From: Oricola nitratireducens
GTDB lineage: Bacteria; Pseudomonadota; Alphaproteobacteria; Rhizobiales; Rhizobiaceae
Direction: 5' to 3'
Assembly: GCF_014904745.1 (NCBI RefSeq)
Contig: NZ_JACZCS010000011.1
Location: 117,636 to 181,635, forward strand
DNA: 64,000 nt
Below the pieces are notes generated by a model. It was not told the origin of the DNA. It searched no databases and was given only the letters and a program-made list of their open reading frames with translations. This document shows positions 37,019 through 49,366 of the stretch, piece by piece (the stretch's first letter is position 1; every line of letters begins with the position of its first letter). The position numbers were made by a program, and so were the translations under genes.

Positions 37019-39466
37019 TCAGCGGTTCGACAGCGGCGTTTCGGCCCGGCTCAGATGGGTTCGCTGACGGGCCGCGCCGAGGTCGAGCGAGCGGCGTATC
37101 GCCAATGCCACCGCGCTCTCGATCGGCAGCCAGGCAAGTGCGTAGACCCAGACGGCGAGCGCGTATTTCCAGCCGATCGGCGACACGAAGATGCCGTAGA
37201 CCGCGACCAGCGTGCCCAGGATCTGGGTGGTTTCCGTCGTCACGAACAGCCGAAGGCTCGGCCAAGGCTTCATCCAGAACCAGCGTTGGTTGCGCGTCAC
37301 ATAGATCGTCAGGTGGCCCGCGACGAGCAGCTTGAGGAAGATAATCGTCTGGATCGTCTCGCGCGGCAGATGCATGACGGTGTCGACATACCAGAACAGC
37401 AGGAAGGTTTCGCCGACGCCCATCAGGCCTAGGCAGGCGGCGATGGTCAGCACGCGGTGCATGTTCCATCGCACCGGCTTCGCCGCGACGTTGGCGTTGT
37501 CATAGGCGATCATCATGATCGGGAAGTCGTTCAGCACGGCGAGGAGAACGATCATGATCGCCGTCACCGGGTAGAAGTCGAAAATCAGGATCGACAGCGA
37601 CATGAAGATCAGCACGCGGATCGTCTCGGCGATCCGGAAGGTCGCGTAGCTGGTCATGCGCTCGAAGATGCGGCGCGCCTCCTCGATGGCCGACGCGATC
37701 ACGTTGAGACCCGAGCCGGTCAGCACGACGTCGGCGGCGGCGCGCGCCGCGTCGGTCGCGCCGCTGACGGCGATGCCGGCATCGGCCTGTTTCAGCGCCG
37801 GGGCGTCGTTGACGCCGTCGCCCGTCATGGCGACGATGTGATCGCGGTCCTGCAGCGCCTTGACGATCCGGAACTTGTGCTCGGGCAGGACGCGGGCCAC
37901 GCCGTCGGCGTTTTCGATGCTTTCGGCGACGTCCGCGGTGCCGTCCTCGAACAGCTGGGTCGCCGACCGGATCTTGCCGCCAAGGCCGAGCTTGCCGGCG
38001 ATCTGCCGCGCGATCGCTTCATGGTCGCCGGTGATCATCTTGATCGACAGACCCATCTTTTTCGCCTTGGCGATGGTCTCGGCGGCATCCTCGCGCGGCG
38101 GGTCGAAGATCGGGATCAGGCCGAGGAACTGCCACTTACCGTTGCCCTGCCTGCGCGCGGCGCCGAGCGCGCGGTAACCGGCGGCGGCGAGTTCCTCCAC
38201 CTCGCCCTCGATGCGTGTACGCGTCGCCGCTTCCGGAGCGACGAGATCGAGGATCACCTGCGGCGCGCCCTTGGAGAACGAGACGGTCTTGCCGTCATGG
38301 AGGGTTTCGGCCTCGGTGCGCTTCGAGACCGGATCGAAGGGCGTGAACTTGCGGATCTCGTAGGTGTCTTCGTCCGCCGCGTCGCCGGCGGCAAGTACGG
38401 CCGTGTCGATGGCGTCGGGCTCGGTACGCTCGCTGGCAAGGCGCGCGGCAAGTAGCAGATCGCCTGCACCGACCTTGTCGGCCGGGCGCAACTCGCCGAT
38501 CGTCAGCTGGTTGCGCGTCAGCGTGCCGGTCTTGTCGGCGCACAGTACGTCGACGCCCGCCAGTTCCTCGATCGAAACGAGGCGCGAGACGATCGCCTTC
38601 ATGTCGGCGAGCTTTTCCGCCCCGACGGCCATGGTCACCGACAACACCGTCGGCAGCGCGACCGGGATCGCCGCCACGGTCAGGATCAGCGAGAACTGCA
38701 CCGTCTGCCAGAACGGCGTATGACGGAAAAGCGAAACCAGCAGGATGATCGACACCAGCACCAGCGTCGTCATGATCAGGAAATTGCCGATGCTCAGCAC
38801 CGCGCGCTGGAAATGCGATCGCGTCTGCGCCGACTGGACCAGTTGCGCCGTCTTGCCGAAATAGGTCTTCATGCCGGTCTCAGTGACGATGCCCGTCATC
38901 TCGCCGAGCTTGATGACCGACCCCGAATAGGCGGTCTCGCCGACGGCTTTCTCGACCGGCAGCGATTCACCGGTCAGGGCGGATTCGTCGGCGCTCAGAT
39001 AATCGCCCTCGGCCAACAGCATATCCGCAGGCGTGACGTTGCCGAGTTGCAGCCGCACGACGTCGCCGCGCACGAGATCGCGCGCCGGCACCGTCTGCCA
39101 TGTCCCGTCGCGCAGCACGCGCGCATTCAGGGCAAGCCGCTGTTTCAGCGCCTCGATCGCGTTGCCGGCCTTGTTTTCCTGCCAGAAATCGACACCGGCA
39201 TTGACCAGCAGCATGACCATGATGATCGAAAAATCGCCCCAGTTGCCGAGCGACGCCGAGAGGATCGCCGCCGCCTCGATCATCCACGGGATCGGGCCCC
39301 AGAAATAGCGCGCCAGCCGTTCGAGCGTACTGGTCTTCTTTTCGCTGAGCGCGTTCGGACCGTCGCGCTGCAGCCGCTCCGCCGCTTCCTTTTGCGTCAG
39401 GCCGGTGTGGATGTCCGTGTCGGGCGGCGTTTCGCCGCCATTGGAGTCTTCGCGAGCTTTCGACAT
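37019..39466 (-). CDS. Plasma-membrane-type (P3A) proton-exporting ATPase
   Basis: P-type ATPase related to fungal and plant H+-ATPases, expected to pump protons out of the cell. The 815-residue protein has the actuator TGES ([16 protein letters not shown]), the phosphorylation site [19 protein letters not shown] nucleotide site, [10 protein letters not shown] and the hinge [21 protein letters not shown]. About ten membrane segments are visible. There are no metal-binding CxxC domains, which argues against copper or zinc transport. The C-terminal regulatory extension of eukaryotic pumps is missing. It stands alone between the smo operon and the phaC-like/ptb pair. Confidence 0.9.
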   Translation of the reverse strand: MSKAREDSNGGETPPDTDIHTGLTQKEAAERLQRDGPNALSEKKTSTLERLARYFWGPIPWMIEAAAILSASLGNWGDFSIIMVMLLVNAGVDFWQENKAGNAIEALKQRLALNARVLRDGTWQTVPARDLVRGDVVRLQLGNVTPADMLLAEGDYLSADESALTGESLPVEKAVGETAYSGSVIKLGEMTGIVTETGMKTYFGKTAQLVQSAQTRSHFQRAVLSIGNFLIMTTLVLVSIILLVSLFRHTPFWQTVQFSLILTVAAIPVALPTVLSVTMAVGAEKLADMKAIVSRLVSIEELAGVDVLCADKTGTLTRNQLTIGELRPADKVGAGDLLLAARLASERTEPDAIDTAVLAAGDAADEDTYEIRKFTPFDPVSKRTEAETLHDGKTVSFSKGAPQVILDLVAPEAATRTRIEGEVEELAAAGYRALGAARRQGNGKWQFLGLIPIFDPPREDAAETIAKAKKMGLSIKMITGDHEAIARQIAGKLGLGGKIRSATQLFEDGTADVAESIENADGVARVLPEHKFRIVKALQDRDHIVAMTGDGVNDAPALKQADAGIAVSGATDAARAAADVVLTGSGLNVIASAIEEARRIFERMTSYATFRIAETIRVLIFMSLSILIFDFYPVTAIMIVLLAVLNDFPIMMIAYDNANVAAKPVRWNMHRVLTIAACLGLMGVGETFLLFWYVDTVMHLPRETIQTIIFLKLLVAGHLTIYVTRNQRWFWMKPWPSLRLFVTTETTQILGTLVAVYGIFVSPIGWKYALAVWVYALAWLPIESAVALAIRRSLDLGAARQRTHLSRAETPLSNR

Positions 39467-39503
39467 TGGATGTGCTTTCTTTCGCTATCGGGCTCCCCCC
39501 GTT

Positions 39504-40634
39504 TCATGCTCCTCCGTTCGCAGCGATCCAGCGGGCAATTCCGGGCCATGCCTCGCCGAGCGTGCGGGTTCCCATGAACAGGCCAATATGGCCGCCAGGA
39601 ACCAGGTTTTTCGTGATCCGGTCCGGCGGCGTACCGACCAGATGCTCCGCCGCGAAGACCTGCTCCTTCGTCGTGATGTCATCGGCCTCGCCGGCCAGCA
39701 AAAAGACCGGACAGGTGATATCCTTCAGCTTCAATGTGTGGCCATGCGCGACGAACTCGCCCTTGGCGAAGCGGTTCTCCTTGAACAGAAGTTGAATGGC
39801 CTGCAGGTAGTAGCGGCCCGGCAGATCGAGCGGGTTCTCGTACCACCGCTCGAATTCTTCCGTGCGCTTGATGTAACTTTTGTCCTCGATGTGTTCGTAG
39901 AGGTCGATGAACTTGCCGACATATTGCTCGCCCGGGTGCATGTTTTTCCAGCCGGCGAGCATGTACTGGCCGAGCATGCGGCCGCCGCCGGAAGCGACCA
40001 TTTCCTCGTAGAAGCTGAGCGGCAGTTCGTGCGCGATCTTCCTGATCGGACCGTTGCCGGCGTCGGTATCGATCGGCGCTCCGGCAAGAACCAGCGACGC
40101 GACCTTGCCGGGATGAAGGCAGGCATACATCGCCGACATCCAGCCGCCCTGGCACAGGCCGACGAGATTGACGCGCCCGCCGAGCCGCTCCACCGCGGTA
40201 TCGATGTCGGTCAGATACTTGTCGATGCCGAAATCGCGCATCGCCTCGGTGGCGGTCTTCCAGTCGGTGGCGAGCACGTGGCGGAGACCCGCCGCCATCA
40301 GGGTTTCGACGAGGCTCTGACCTGTCGCATAATCGGCGATGGTCGAACTGTGGCCGGCATAGGGCGCATCGACCAGCACCGGCACCGCGCCCGATTTCGC
40401 GTCGAGGCGCGAAAAGTCCCTCAGCCGCATCGTGTCGAGATCGAGAACGACGCGGTTCGGCGTCGCCCATTGCGGCGACGGCGGCGCCTCGATTGTTTCG
40501 GCTTCGGCGAGGAAACGCACATTGTCCTGGAAAAGCTGCAGCCCCTCCTCCTCCATCTCGATCGCCGCCGCGACCGGCCAGAACCAAGGCACGCTGTGCT
40601 CGAAATCGGGCTTCTTTACGGATGTGCCGCTCAT
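39504..40634 (-). CDS. PhaC/PhaZ-like alpha/beta hydrolase
   Basis: The 376-residue protein has the poly(hydroxyalkanoate) synthase-type lipase box G-L-C-Q-G-G (VNLVGLCQGGWMSAMYA), with cysteine as nucleophile instead of serine, and a C-terminal histidine in VPGGHIGLFMG. Other segments (FLLAGEADDITTKEQVFAAEHLVGTP) also fit the PhaC family. It is shorter than class I PhaC and there is no phaE partner. It may make or break an acyl-CoA-derived polymer, or be an acyltransferase. The ATG at 40634 overlaps the stop of the phosphotransacylase gene (ATGA); a longer open frame to 41333 runs antisense-free through that gene in another frame and is rejected. Confidence 0.8.
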   Translation of the reverse strand: MSGTSVKKPDFEHSVPWFWPVAAAIEMEEEGLQLFQDNVRFLAEAETIEAPPSPQWATPNRVVLDLDTMRLRDFSRLDAKSGAVPVLVDAPYAGHSSTIADYATGQSLVETLMAAGLRHVLATDWKTATEAMRDFGIDKYLTDIDTAVERLGGRVNLVGLCQGGWMSAMYACLHPGKVASLVLAGAPIDTDAGNGPIRKIAHELPLSFYEEMVASGGGRMLGQYMLAGWKNMHPGEQYVGKFIDLYEHIEDKSYIKRTEEFERWYENPLDLPGRYYLQAIQLLFKENRFAKGEFVAHGHTLKLKDITCPVFLLAGEADDITTKEQVFAAEHLVGTPPDRITKNLVPGGHIGLFMGTRTLGEAWPGIARWIAANGGA

Positions 40635-41680
40635 GTCGGCGTTCCGTTTGCGAGGGCGTATGACGACGACGGAGCGGCCGTCTTGCGCCTGTCGTGGGCG
40701 AGCAGAACGCCGACCGCGCAAGAGGCCAGCCGGGCCTTGGCGCTGTCCGCCCGGCTCGTCAGGATGATCGGGACCCGGGCGCCGAGCACGATACCGGCCG
40801 CTTCGGACTGCGCCAGATATTCCAGTTGCTTTGCCAGCATGTTGCCTGCCTCCAGATCGGGAACCAGGAGAATATCGGCTTTCCCCGCGACAGGCGAATG
40901 AATGTGCTTGATTTGCGCGGCCTTCAGGTCGATCGCGTTGTCGAAGGCCAGCGGCCCGTCGAGAATGCCGCCGGTGATCTGGCCACGGTCGGCCATCTTG
41001 CAGAGCGCGGCGGCGTCCAGCGTCGAAACGATTTTCGGCGTCACCGTTTCGACGGCCGACAGGATCGCCACCTTCGGTTCCTCGACGCCCAGCACTTGCG
41101 CCAGTTCGATCGCGTTGCGGACAATATCCACCTTGTCCTCGAGCGTCGGGTAGATGTTGATGGCGGCATCGGTAATCATCAGCATTCGCGGGTATGCCGG
41201 CACGTCGAGAACGAAGACATGGCTGACGCGGCGCGCGGTCCGCAGGCCAGACCCGTCCTTCATCACCGCGTGCATGAGATGGTCGGTGTGCAGGCTTCCC
41301 TTCATCAGCGCCTCGGCCTTGCCCGCATGGCACAGGTCCACGCCGGCCTCGGCCGCCGCCTCCTCGCTGTCCGCGGCGACGAGTTCGTAATCCGATATGT
41401 CGAGCCCGAGGCTATCGGCGAAGGCCGTCAATTCGGCGACGGGACCGATCAGGATCGGCCGGACCAGACCGAGCTCGGCGGCCTCGCAGGCGCCGCGAAG
41501 CGAAACCTCGCTCAGCGGATAGACGACGGCAAGGCTGACCGGCTCGAGATCTTCCGCACGGGCGATGATCGCCGAGAAAATGTGATGATGGCGTATCGGC
41601 GCGGATTTTCCGGTCCCGCGTCGTGTGTCCTTCGGCCGCGATGGCGATCGTCTGTCCGGTTTGTGTCTAGGCGTGGTCAT
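40631..41680 (-). CDS. Phosphate acetyl/butyryltransferase
   Basis: Transfers an acyl group between CoA and phosphate. The 349-residue protein has a basic, disordered N-terminal ~35 residues, then the PTA/PTB fold with VSLAVVYPLSEVSLRGA, ALMKGSLHTDHLMHAVM, MLMITDAAINIYP and GILDGPLAFDNAID. The subgroup is the bifunctional-annotated Ptb type rather than long Pta. No acetate kinase is next to it in the window. It is transcribed first and coupled to the PhaC-like gene, suggesting a shared acyl-CoA pathway. Confidence 0.88.
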   Translation of the reverse strand: MTTPRHKPDRRSPSRPKDTRRGTGKSAPIRHHHIFSAIIARAEDLEPVSLAVVYPLSEVSLRGACEAAELGLVRPILIGPVAELTAFADSLGLDISDYELVAADSEEAAAEAGVDLCHAGKAEALMKGSLHTDHLMHAVMKDGSGLRTARRVSHVFVLDVPAYPRMLMITDAAINIYPTLEDKVDIVRNAIELAQVLGVEEPKVAILSAVETVTPKIVSTLDAAALCKMADRGQITGGILDGPLAFDNAIDLKAAQIKHIHSPVAGKADILLVPDLEAGNMLAKQLEYLAQSEAAGIVLGARVPIILTSRADSAKARLASCAVGVLLAHDRRKTAAPSSSYALANGTPT

Positions 41681-41870
41681 GGCGGACGGGATCGGGATAC
41701 GGATAAAATTCCATCCTTCCCGAACAACTTTCAGAGGCTGAAATTATCGCTTTCCGGTCGCGCCGGGAACCGCCGCCGACCGGATTTCATGCGCAACGCT
41801 ACGCCCGGGCCCATGGAGCCGCAAGGATGGATTTCTTACATTTTTGCAATGTCCAGGCGCCGCCAGGCGG

Positions 41871-43037
41871 CTATCGCCTCGCCATGAAACCGAAGCGCAC
41901 CACGAACAGCACGAAAGCCAGGATCCACAGTCCGGCGCTCGCCATCAGCAACGCGTATCCCGGTTCCAGCGCATAGGCGAAACGGGTGAAGACGCTTGCC
42001 GCGAGGCTGAGATAGATCGCCAATATGGTGCGGTCGGCATGCAGCTTCTGGCCGGTATGGCCGAGGCTCGCCCGCGTCATCACCGCCATGGTCATCATGC
42101 CGATCGAGCCGGCAGTTAAAAGATGCGTCGCGGCGCCGGCGGGCATCAGGAAGAAATCGTAGATCGACAGCGCCATCGCCAGGAGGCCGAGCGGGATGAA
42201 GGCGTAGGCGATGTGCAGGATCGCGACCAGGCCCTCGCTCAGGACATGCCGGCCGTGCCACCGCGCGAGCCTGCCGATATTCAACAGGCCGGCGAGCGCC
42301 AGCGTCCACGCCGCCGGCGCGCCATAGGGCATGATGGTCCAGAGAGCCAGCGCCAGCGCGGACACGCCGATCGTCAGCCCGTCATAGCGGCCGAACGGCT
42401 CCGGCAGCGCCGTTTCATGGTGCTGCGCCATCCAGTTGCGGGTGAAGGCCGGAATGATCCGGCCGCCGATCAGAATGATCAGGGTCAGCACCACGGCGAG
42501 CCCCGCGCGCACCGCATAGGCTCCGGTTCCGGCGAGCGCCGCTTCATAGAGAAAGGCGGCGTCGGCCGCCATGAACAGGGCCAGAAGGGCGAGCACGCGG
42601 AAGTTGCGGTAGTTCCCGACGGCGATCAGTTCACGCGCGATGAAAACGATCAGAAAGGCCGGGAATGCGAGATCGACCGCCGCCACCACATCGGCGCCGA
42701 GATAGCCGGACCAGGCGATGGCCAGCCGTCCCGCGACCCACAAGGCGAAGAGGAACAGCAGCCGGAGACCGGCGATCGGCGGGCGACGCGTCCAGTTCGG
42801 CACCGCCGTCAGCAGGAAACCCGCGATGACCGCACCGGTATAGCCGAACAGGAATTCATGGACATGCCAGTCGATGATCGAAAAGGACGGCGCGATCACC
42901 TGCAGGCCGGACAGCGACGCCATATAGACGGCCATGGCGAGCGCGGCCCAGACGGCCGCACCGAGGAAGAACACGCGAAAGCCCCGTTGCAGGATCACCG
43001 GGACATCGCTGCCGGCAGGTCGGGAATCAGTTTCCAT
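41871..43037 (-). CDS. NnrS-family haem/copper membrane protein
   Basis: NnrS proteins protect cells against nitric oxide stress. The 388-residue protein is very hydrophobic with about 12 membrane segments and has the family markers WHVHEFLFGYTGAVIAGFLLTAVPNWT, GRIIPAFTRNWM and LLTAGSIGMMTMAVMTRASLGHTG, including conserved His residues. The ATG at 43037 is used; a TTG at 43064 would add nine residues without family support. It lies 69 bp behind the ABC ATPase gene of the amide operon and may be cotranscribed, though no functional link is obvious. Confidence 0.9.
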   Translation of the reverse strand: METDSRPAGSDVPVILQRGFRVFFLGAAVWAALAMAVYMASLSGLQVIAPSFSIIDWHVHEFLFGYTGAVIAGFLLTAVPNWTRRPPIAGLRLLFLFALWVAGRLAIAWSGYLGADVVAAVDLAFPAFLIVFIARELIAVGNYRNFRVLALLALFMAADAAFLYEAALAGTGAYAVRAGLAVVLTLIILIGGRIIPAFTRNWMAQHHETALPEPFGRYDGLTIGVSALALALWTIMPYGAPAAWTLALAGLLNIGRLARWHGRHVLSEGLVAILHIAYAFIPLGLLAMALSIYDFFLMPAGAATHLLTAGSIGMMTMAVMTRASLGHTGQKLHADRTILAIYLSLAASVFTRFAYALEPGYALLMASAGLWILAFVLFVVRFGFMARR

Positions 43038-43106
43038 GGCCAAACCACTACACGCAAACCGCAAAGCTTGGGAAGTGTCGCCAATTCCGGATGCCGGCCT
43101 TGCCGG

Positions 43107-44914
<1,808 letters not shown>

Positions 44915-44918
<4 letters not shown>

Positions 44919-45859
44919 TCAAAGACGCAGCGCGGGAAGTAGAACGAGACGACCCAGTTCGGCATGTCGACGATCTCGGAAATCCGCAGATCGCCGCATG
45001 TCGACACCAGCATGTAGGCGTCGACGGCATCCATGCCCCGCGTCGCGCACAAGAGGTCGATCATGTTGGCGACCGCGTCTTTCGCCGCCGCCATCAGGTC
45101 CGGCCCGATGCCCGTCGTCACCTCGTAGCCCTTAGCGTCGAGATGGCGCGTCACCGGCCCCGGCGTCGTGAAGCGCGGCGTCTTGAGGTTCGCCTGCTTG
45201 ACGAGGTCGAGCGTCAGGACAACATCCATCGGGCTTTCGATCGCGGTGCCGCAAACCTCGCCGTCGCCCTGGGCGGCATGGGTGTCGCCGACCGAAAACA
45301 AGGCGCCCGCGACCTCCACCGGCAGGTAGAGCGTGGTGCCCGCGGCAAGATCACGGATGTCCATGTTGCCGCCGACCCGCCGCGGCGGGACGATGGAATG
45401 CAGGCCGGGTTCGGCAAGCGCATTGCCGATCGTCCCCGCGAAGGGCTTGAGCGGCACCGCGGCTTCCTTGCCGAACATGGCCGGGGCAAGCGTGTCGGGA
45501 TCGTATTTCCAGATCGTCAGCGCCGGATCCTCGAACTGGTCGGCAAGCAGGCCGAAGCCCGGAATGTTCGCCGTCCAGCCGAAGCCCGAGGGCTTGAAGC
45601 TGTCGATGGTGATCTTCAACGCGTCGCCCGGCTCCGCCCCGTCGACGAAGATCGGACCCGATACCGGGTTGATCTTGCCGAAGTCGAGCGTCTTGACGTC
45701 CTCGACCGTCGACGACGGGTCAAGCTGACCCGCCGAACTGTCATGACAGTGAAAGAGGATTGTCGAGCCGGGGGCCACCGTCTCGGCCGGGACATTGGAA
45801 TTGTCCCAGCCGAAATGGTGCTGACGCCCGTGAATCGTATAGTCGCAATTAACGCACAT
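44915..45859 (-). CDS. fmdA: Acetamidase/formamidase
   Basis: Hydrolyses short-chain amides such as formamide or acetamide to acid and ammonia. The 314-residue protein has family segments HHFGWDNSNVPAETVAPGS, GPIFVDGAEPGDALKI, VPPRRVGGNMDIRDL-like IVPPRRVGGNMDIRDLAAGTTLYLPV and FSVGDTHAAQGDGEVCGTAIE, which carries conserved His/Asp/Glu. No signal peptide is seen. It begins three bases after the binding-protein gene and lies in an operon led by amide-sensing AmiC/AmiR homologues, which supports an amide substrate. Confidence 0.9.
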
Positions 45860-45862
45860 GGC

Positions 45863-47503
45863 TCACTCGGTCACGTAGACATAATCGTAGTTGACGGGGA
45901 TGGAGACCGGATCGACATACAGGCTGTCGTCACCGCCCATGCGCGCGGACTTCATGGTGAAGCGCTGTTCGTTGAAGACCGGCACCCAGGGCGCGTCCTC
46001 CATGATCTTGCCGTAGATCTCGCTCCACAGTTTCGCCCGGTCCGCGCTCTTTGCCGGATCGGTCATGGCGTCGGCCTCGGTCGCCAGCTTGTCGAGGTCT
46101 TCGTTGCAGTACCACGACCAGTTCCAGCCGCCCTGCACCGCGCCTGCACAGCCGAGGATCGGACCGTAGAAGTTCGACGGATCCGGGAAATCGGCGATCC
46201 AGGCCATGCCGCCCGACCAGATCATCGGCGCCTGGTCCTTCTCGCCGCCGGCCGCGATCACGTTGGCCTGGGCGAGAGACTGGATCGACGCCTTGATGCC
46301 GATCGAGGAAAGATCCTGCTGGATCGCCTGCGCGATACGCGGGTTGGGATCGGTGTTCATGACGAACAGCTCGGTTTCGAAGCCGTTCGGAAGGCCCGCC
46401 TCGGCGAGCATTTCCTTGGCCTTTTCGGGATTGTATTCATACCCCTTGTAGGCGTTGTCATAGCCCGGCATGGACGGCGGCAACGGCTGGTTGGCCGGCA
46501 CGGCGCGGTTGTTGATGATCTGGACGATGCGATCCTTGTTGATCGCCATGTTGACGGCCTGGCGCACTTCCTTGTTGTCGAAGGGCGGCATCGCCACGTT
46601 CATGGTGATGTAGCCGGTGTGAAGCTGGCCGCCCTCGATGACGCGCGCCTTCTGTTCCGGATCGGACATCACCTCCTGGAATTTCGCCGGCGGGATGCCG
46701 TCGCCCGGAACGTCGACCTCTCCCTTCTGCAAACGGAGCAGCGCGACAATCGGCTCCTGGCCGACCTCGAAGGTGATCTGGTCGAGATAGGGAAGACCCT
46801 TGCGCCAGTAATCCTCGTTCTTCGCGAAGACGAGGCGCTGGCCGAGCGTCCATTCGGCGAGCTTGAAGGCGCCGGTGCCGACGGGCTTCTTGCCGAAATC
46901 GGCGCCCGCTTCGGCGACCGCTTCCTGCGGCACGATGGAGGCGAAGTTCAGCGCCATGACATGCAGGAAGGTGGCGTCGGGGCGCGACAGCTCGATCTTC
47001 ACCGTCGACGGATCGACCACGGTGACGCCTTCGAGAGTTTCCGCCGATCCGTCGGCCATCGCGTCATAGCCCTTGATGGAGCCGAAGAAGCCGGCACCCG
47101 GGCTCTGGGTTTTCGGATTGGTGACGCGGTCGAGCGAATATTTCACGTCGTCCGCATTCATCTCGCGGCCGTTGTGGAACTTGACCCCCTTGCGCAGGTG
47201 GAAGGTGAAAGTCTTGCCGTCGTCGGAGATTTCGTAGCTTTCCGCGAGGCCCGGGCGCAGCGTGGTCGTGCCCGGCTCATAGTCCATCAGCCCGTCGAAC
47301 AGGCTCTTGATCATCGACCAGTTTTGCCAGTCGTAGCCGATCGCCGGATCGAGGGTGGCAACGTCGTCCTTGTAGGTGATGACGATGTTGCCGCCCGGCG
47401 TGGCGTTCGGGTCGAGCGCGGCATCCTGCGCGATAGCGGGCGCGCCCGCCAGCGTCACCGCGACCGCGGTCGCGGCCACCGTTGTGTAGAGCCAATGCTT
47501 CAT
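45863..47503 (-). CDS. ABC transporter substrate-binding protein, family 5
   Basis: Periplasmic receptor of the Dpp/Opp/nickel/glutathione class. The 546-residue precursor has a signal peptide (MKHWLYTTVAATAVAVTLAGAPAIA). Family 5 motifs are SYEISDDGKTFTFHLRKGVKFHNG-like, PVGTGAFKLAEW and DKIVQIINNRAVPANQPLP. The ATG at 47503 places the signal peptide at the N-terminus; an upstream in-frame start exists at 47536. The operon context suggests a small amide or amidated peptide as ligand (inference). Confidence 0.92.
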   Translation of the reverse strand: MKHWLYTTVAATAVAVTLAGAPAIAQDAALDPNATPGGNIVITYKDDVATLDPAIGYDWQNWSMIKSLFDGLMDYEPGTTTLRPGLAESYEISDDGKTFTFHLRKGVKFHNGREMNADDVKYSLDRVTNPKTQSPGAGFFGSIKGYDAMADGSAETLEGVTVVDPSTVKIELSRPDATFLHVMALNFASIVPQEAVAEAGADFGKKPVGTGAFKLAEWTLGQRLVFAKNEDYWRKGLPYLDQITFEVGQEPIVALLRLQKGEVDVPGDGIPPAKFQEVMSDPEQKARVIEGGQLHTGYITMNVAMPPFDNKEVRQAVNMAINKDRIVQIINNRAVPANQPLPPSMPGYDNAYKGYEYNPEKAKEMLAEAGLPNGFETELFVMNTDPNPRIAQAIQQDLSSIGIKASIQSLAQANVIAAGGEKDQAPMIWSGGMAWIADFPDPSNFYGPILGCAGAVQGGWNWSWYCNEDLDKLATEADAMTDPAKSADRAKLWSEIYGKIMEDAPWVPVFNEQRFTMKSARMGGDDSLYVDPVSIPVNYDYVYVTE

Positions 47504-47540
47504 TGGAATTCTCCGTGTTGTAGATGGGAAGGACATGTGT

Positions 47541-48461
47541 TCACCGGAGCCTGATCCTCGGATCGATGAACGGGGTGACGATGTCGGCCAGAAGGTTGCC
47601 GAGCACGATGGCGCAGGCCGAGACCAGCGTGACGCCCATGATGATCGGGATGTCGACGCGCTGGATCGCCTGCCAGGCGAGCTGGCCGATGCCCGGCCAG
47701 CCGAAGACGCTTTCGATCACGACGATGCCGCTCATGAAGAGGCCGATGTCGATCCCGATCATCGCGATGACCGGCAGGATCGCGTTGGGCAAGGCGTGGC
47801 GAAGCAGGACTGTGCCGCGCGCGAGCCCCTTGGCGCGCGCCGTGCGGATGTAATCCTGGCGCAGAACGTCGATCATTGACGAGCGCATCATGCGCGAGTA
47901 CCAGCCGGCGCCGAGGATGCCGAGCGCGACCGACGGCAAGACGAGATGCCGCCATGTGCCGTAGCCGCCGATCGGGAACCAGCCGAGTTGGACGGCGAAG
48001 AAGTAGAGCAGCAGCAGACCGACGACGAATTGCGGCGCCGAGACCCCGACGAAGGAGGCGATCATCAGCGTCTGGTCGGTAACGGTGCCGCGCCGGACGG
48101 CGGCGACGAGCCCCATGGTCAGGCCGATCGCCAGTTCGCAGGCGATCGCGCCGGCCATCAGCAGCAGGCTTGCCGGCAGGCGGGCGGCGATGAGTTCGCT
48201 GACCTCGGACCGTTGCAGATAGGAGCGGCCGAGATCGCCCTGCACCAGCCCCGTCAGATAACGCCAGTACTGGACGATGAAGGGCTGGTCGAGGCCGAGT
48301 TGGTGGCGGATGTTTTCCACCGTCTGCGCGGTGGCGCTGCGGCCTGCGATCTGGCGGACCGGATCGGCCGGCAACAAATAGAGCAGCGCGAAGGTGATGA
48401 CGGAAACGCCCAGAAGAATGAATATCGCCTGGAAAAGACGTCGTACCAGATAGGCCGCCAC
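47541..48461 (-). CDS. ABC transporter permease (DppB-type)
   Basis: The 306-residue inner-membrane protein starts AAYLVRRLFQAIFILLGVSVITFALLYLLP, the standard DppB N-terminus, and carries the VRQIAGRSATAQTVENIRHQLGLD periplasmic loop and the EAA-like region TARAKGLARGTVLLRHALPNAI. The start codon is GTG, overlapping the DppC-type stop by one base. Confidence 0.93.
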   Translation of the reverse strand: MAAYLVRRLFQAIFILLGVSVITFALLYLLPADPVRQIAGRSATAQTVENIRHQLGLDQPFIVQYWRYLTGLVQGDLGRSYLQRSEVSELIAARLPASLLLMAGAIACELAIGLTMGLVAAVRRGTVTDQTLMIASFVGVSAPQFVVGLLLLYFFAVQLGWFPIGGYGTWRHLVLPSVALGILGAGWYSRMMRSSMIDVLRQDYIRTARAKGLARGTVLLRHALPNAILPVIAMIGIDIGLFMSGIVVIESVFGWPGIGQLAWQAIQRVDIPIIMGVTLVSACAIVLGNLLADIVTPFIDPRIRLR

Positions 48462-49366
48462 TACTCCCTCCCCCGCTGCGTCGGATCGAGGATGTCACGC
48501 AGGGCGTCGCCAACGAGGTTGAAGCCGAGCGCAAGGGCGAGGATCGCCATGCCCGGGAAGAAGACCAGCCACGGCGCGGCCTGGAAATAGGTCTGGTTCT
48601 CGAAGATGATGTTGCCCCAAGACGGTGTCGGCGGCTGCACGCCGACGCCGAGATAGCTGAGCGTCGCTTCCAGCAGCACGGTCGTGGAAATGCCGAGCGT
48701 GCCCCACACGATGATCGTCGGCACGAGATGCGGCAGGATGTGGCGGAACAGGATGCGCACGCTGCCGGCGCCAAGCGTGCGTTCGGCGTCGATGAATTCG
48801 CGCTCGGCCAGCGAACTCGTCTGGGTAAAGATGACGCGCGCCGTCTGGACCCAGTTTACCAGCGCGATCACCATGGCGACGATCCACAGGCTGGGCTGGA
48901 AAATCGCGGCGAGACAGATCGCCAGGAGCAGCGCGGGAAAAGCCATCATCAGATCGGTGAACCGCATCAGGACCGCACCGACAAAACCGCGGAAGAATCC
49001 GGCCGTGACGCCGATCAGGGTGCCGATAATCAGCGCCGTGCCGTTCGCGGCAATTCCGATGACCAGCGAGGTGCGCGCGCCATAAAGGATACGGGTCAGA
49101 AGATCGCGGCCGAGAAGGTCGGTCCCGAGCCAGAACTTGCCGTCAGGCGGCAGCGGCGCTCCCTCGATCGTCAGCCCGTCGAACATTTGCGCGTCGGGTT
49201 CGAAGGCCGTCAGCCAGGGAGCGAACACGGCGCCAAGAACTGTCGCCAGGATGATGACAAGCCCCAGGATCGCCAGCGGCCGGCGCAGCAAACGCGACCA
49301 TGCGCTGTCGTAGCGCGGCGCCGATACGACCGGTGCGGCAAGGTCAGGCGATATCGGTTCGCTCAC
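48461..49366 (-). CDS. ABC transporter permease (DppC-type)
   Basis: The 301-residue permease has the DppC pattern: one N-terminal membrane helix (LAILGLVIILATVLGAVFAPWL), GTDLLGRDLLTRILYGARTSL, and the EAA loop FIDAERTLGAGSVRILFRHILPHLVPTI. It overlaps the amiR-like gene by 23 bases upstream and the DppB gene downstream. Confidence 0.93.
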   Translation of the reverse strand: MSEPISPDLAAPVVSAPRYDSAWSRLLRRPLAILGLVIILATVLGAVFAPWLTAFEPDAQMFDGLTIEGAPLPPDGKFWLGTDLLGRDLLTRILYGARTSLVIGIAANGTALIIGTLIGVTAGFFRGFVGAVLMRFTDLMMAFPALLLAICLAAIFQPSLWIVAMVIALVNWVQTARVIFTQTSSLAEREFIDAERTLGAGSVRILFRHILPHLVPTIIVWGTLGISTTVLLEATLSYLGVGVQPPTPSWGNIIFENQTYFQAAPWLVFFPGMAILALALGFNLVGDALRDILDPTQRGRE

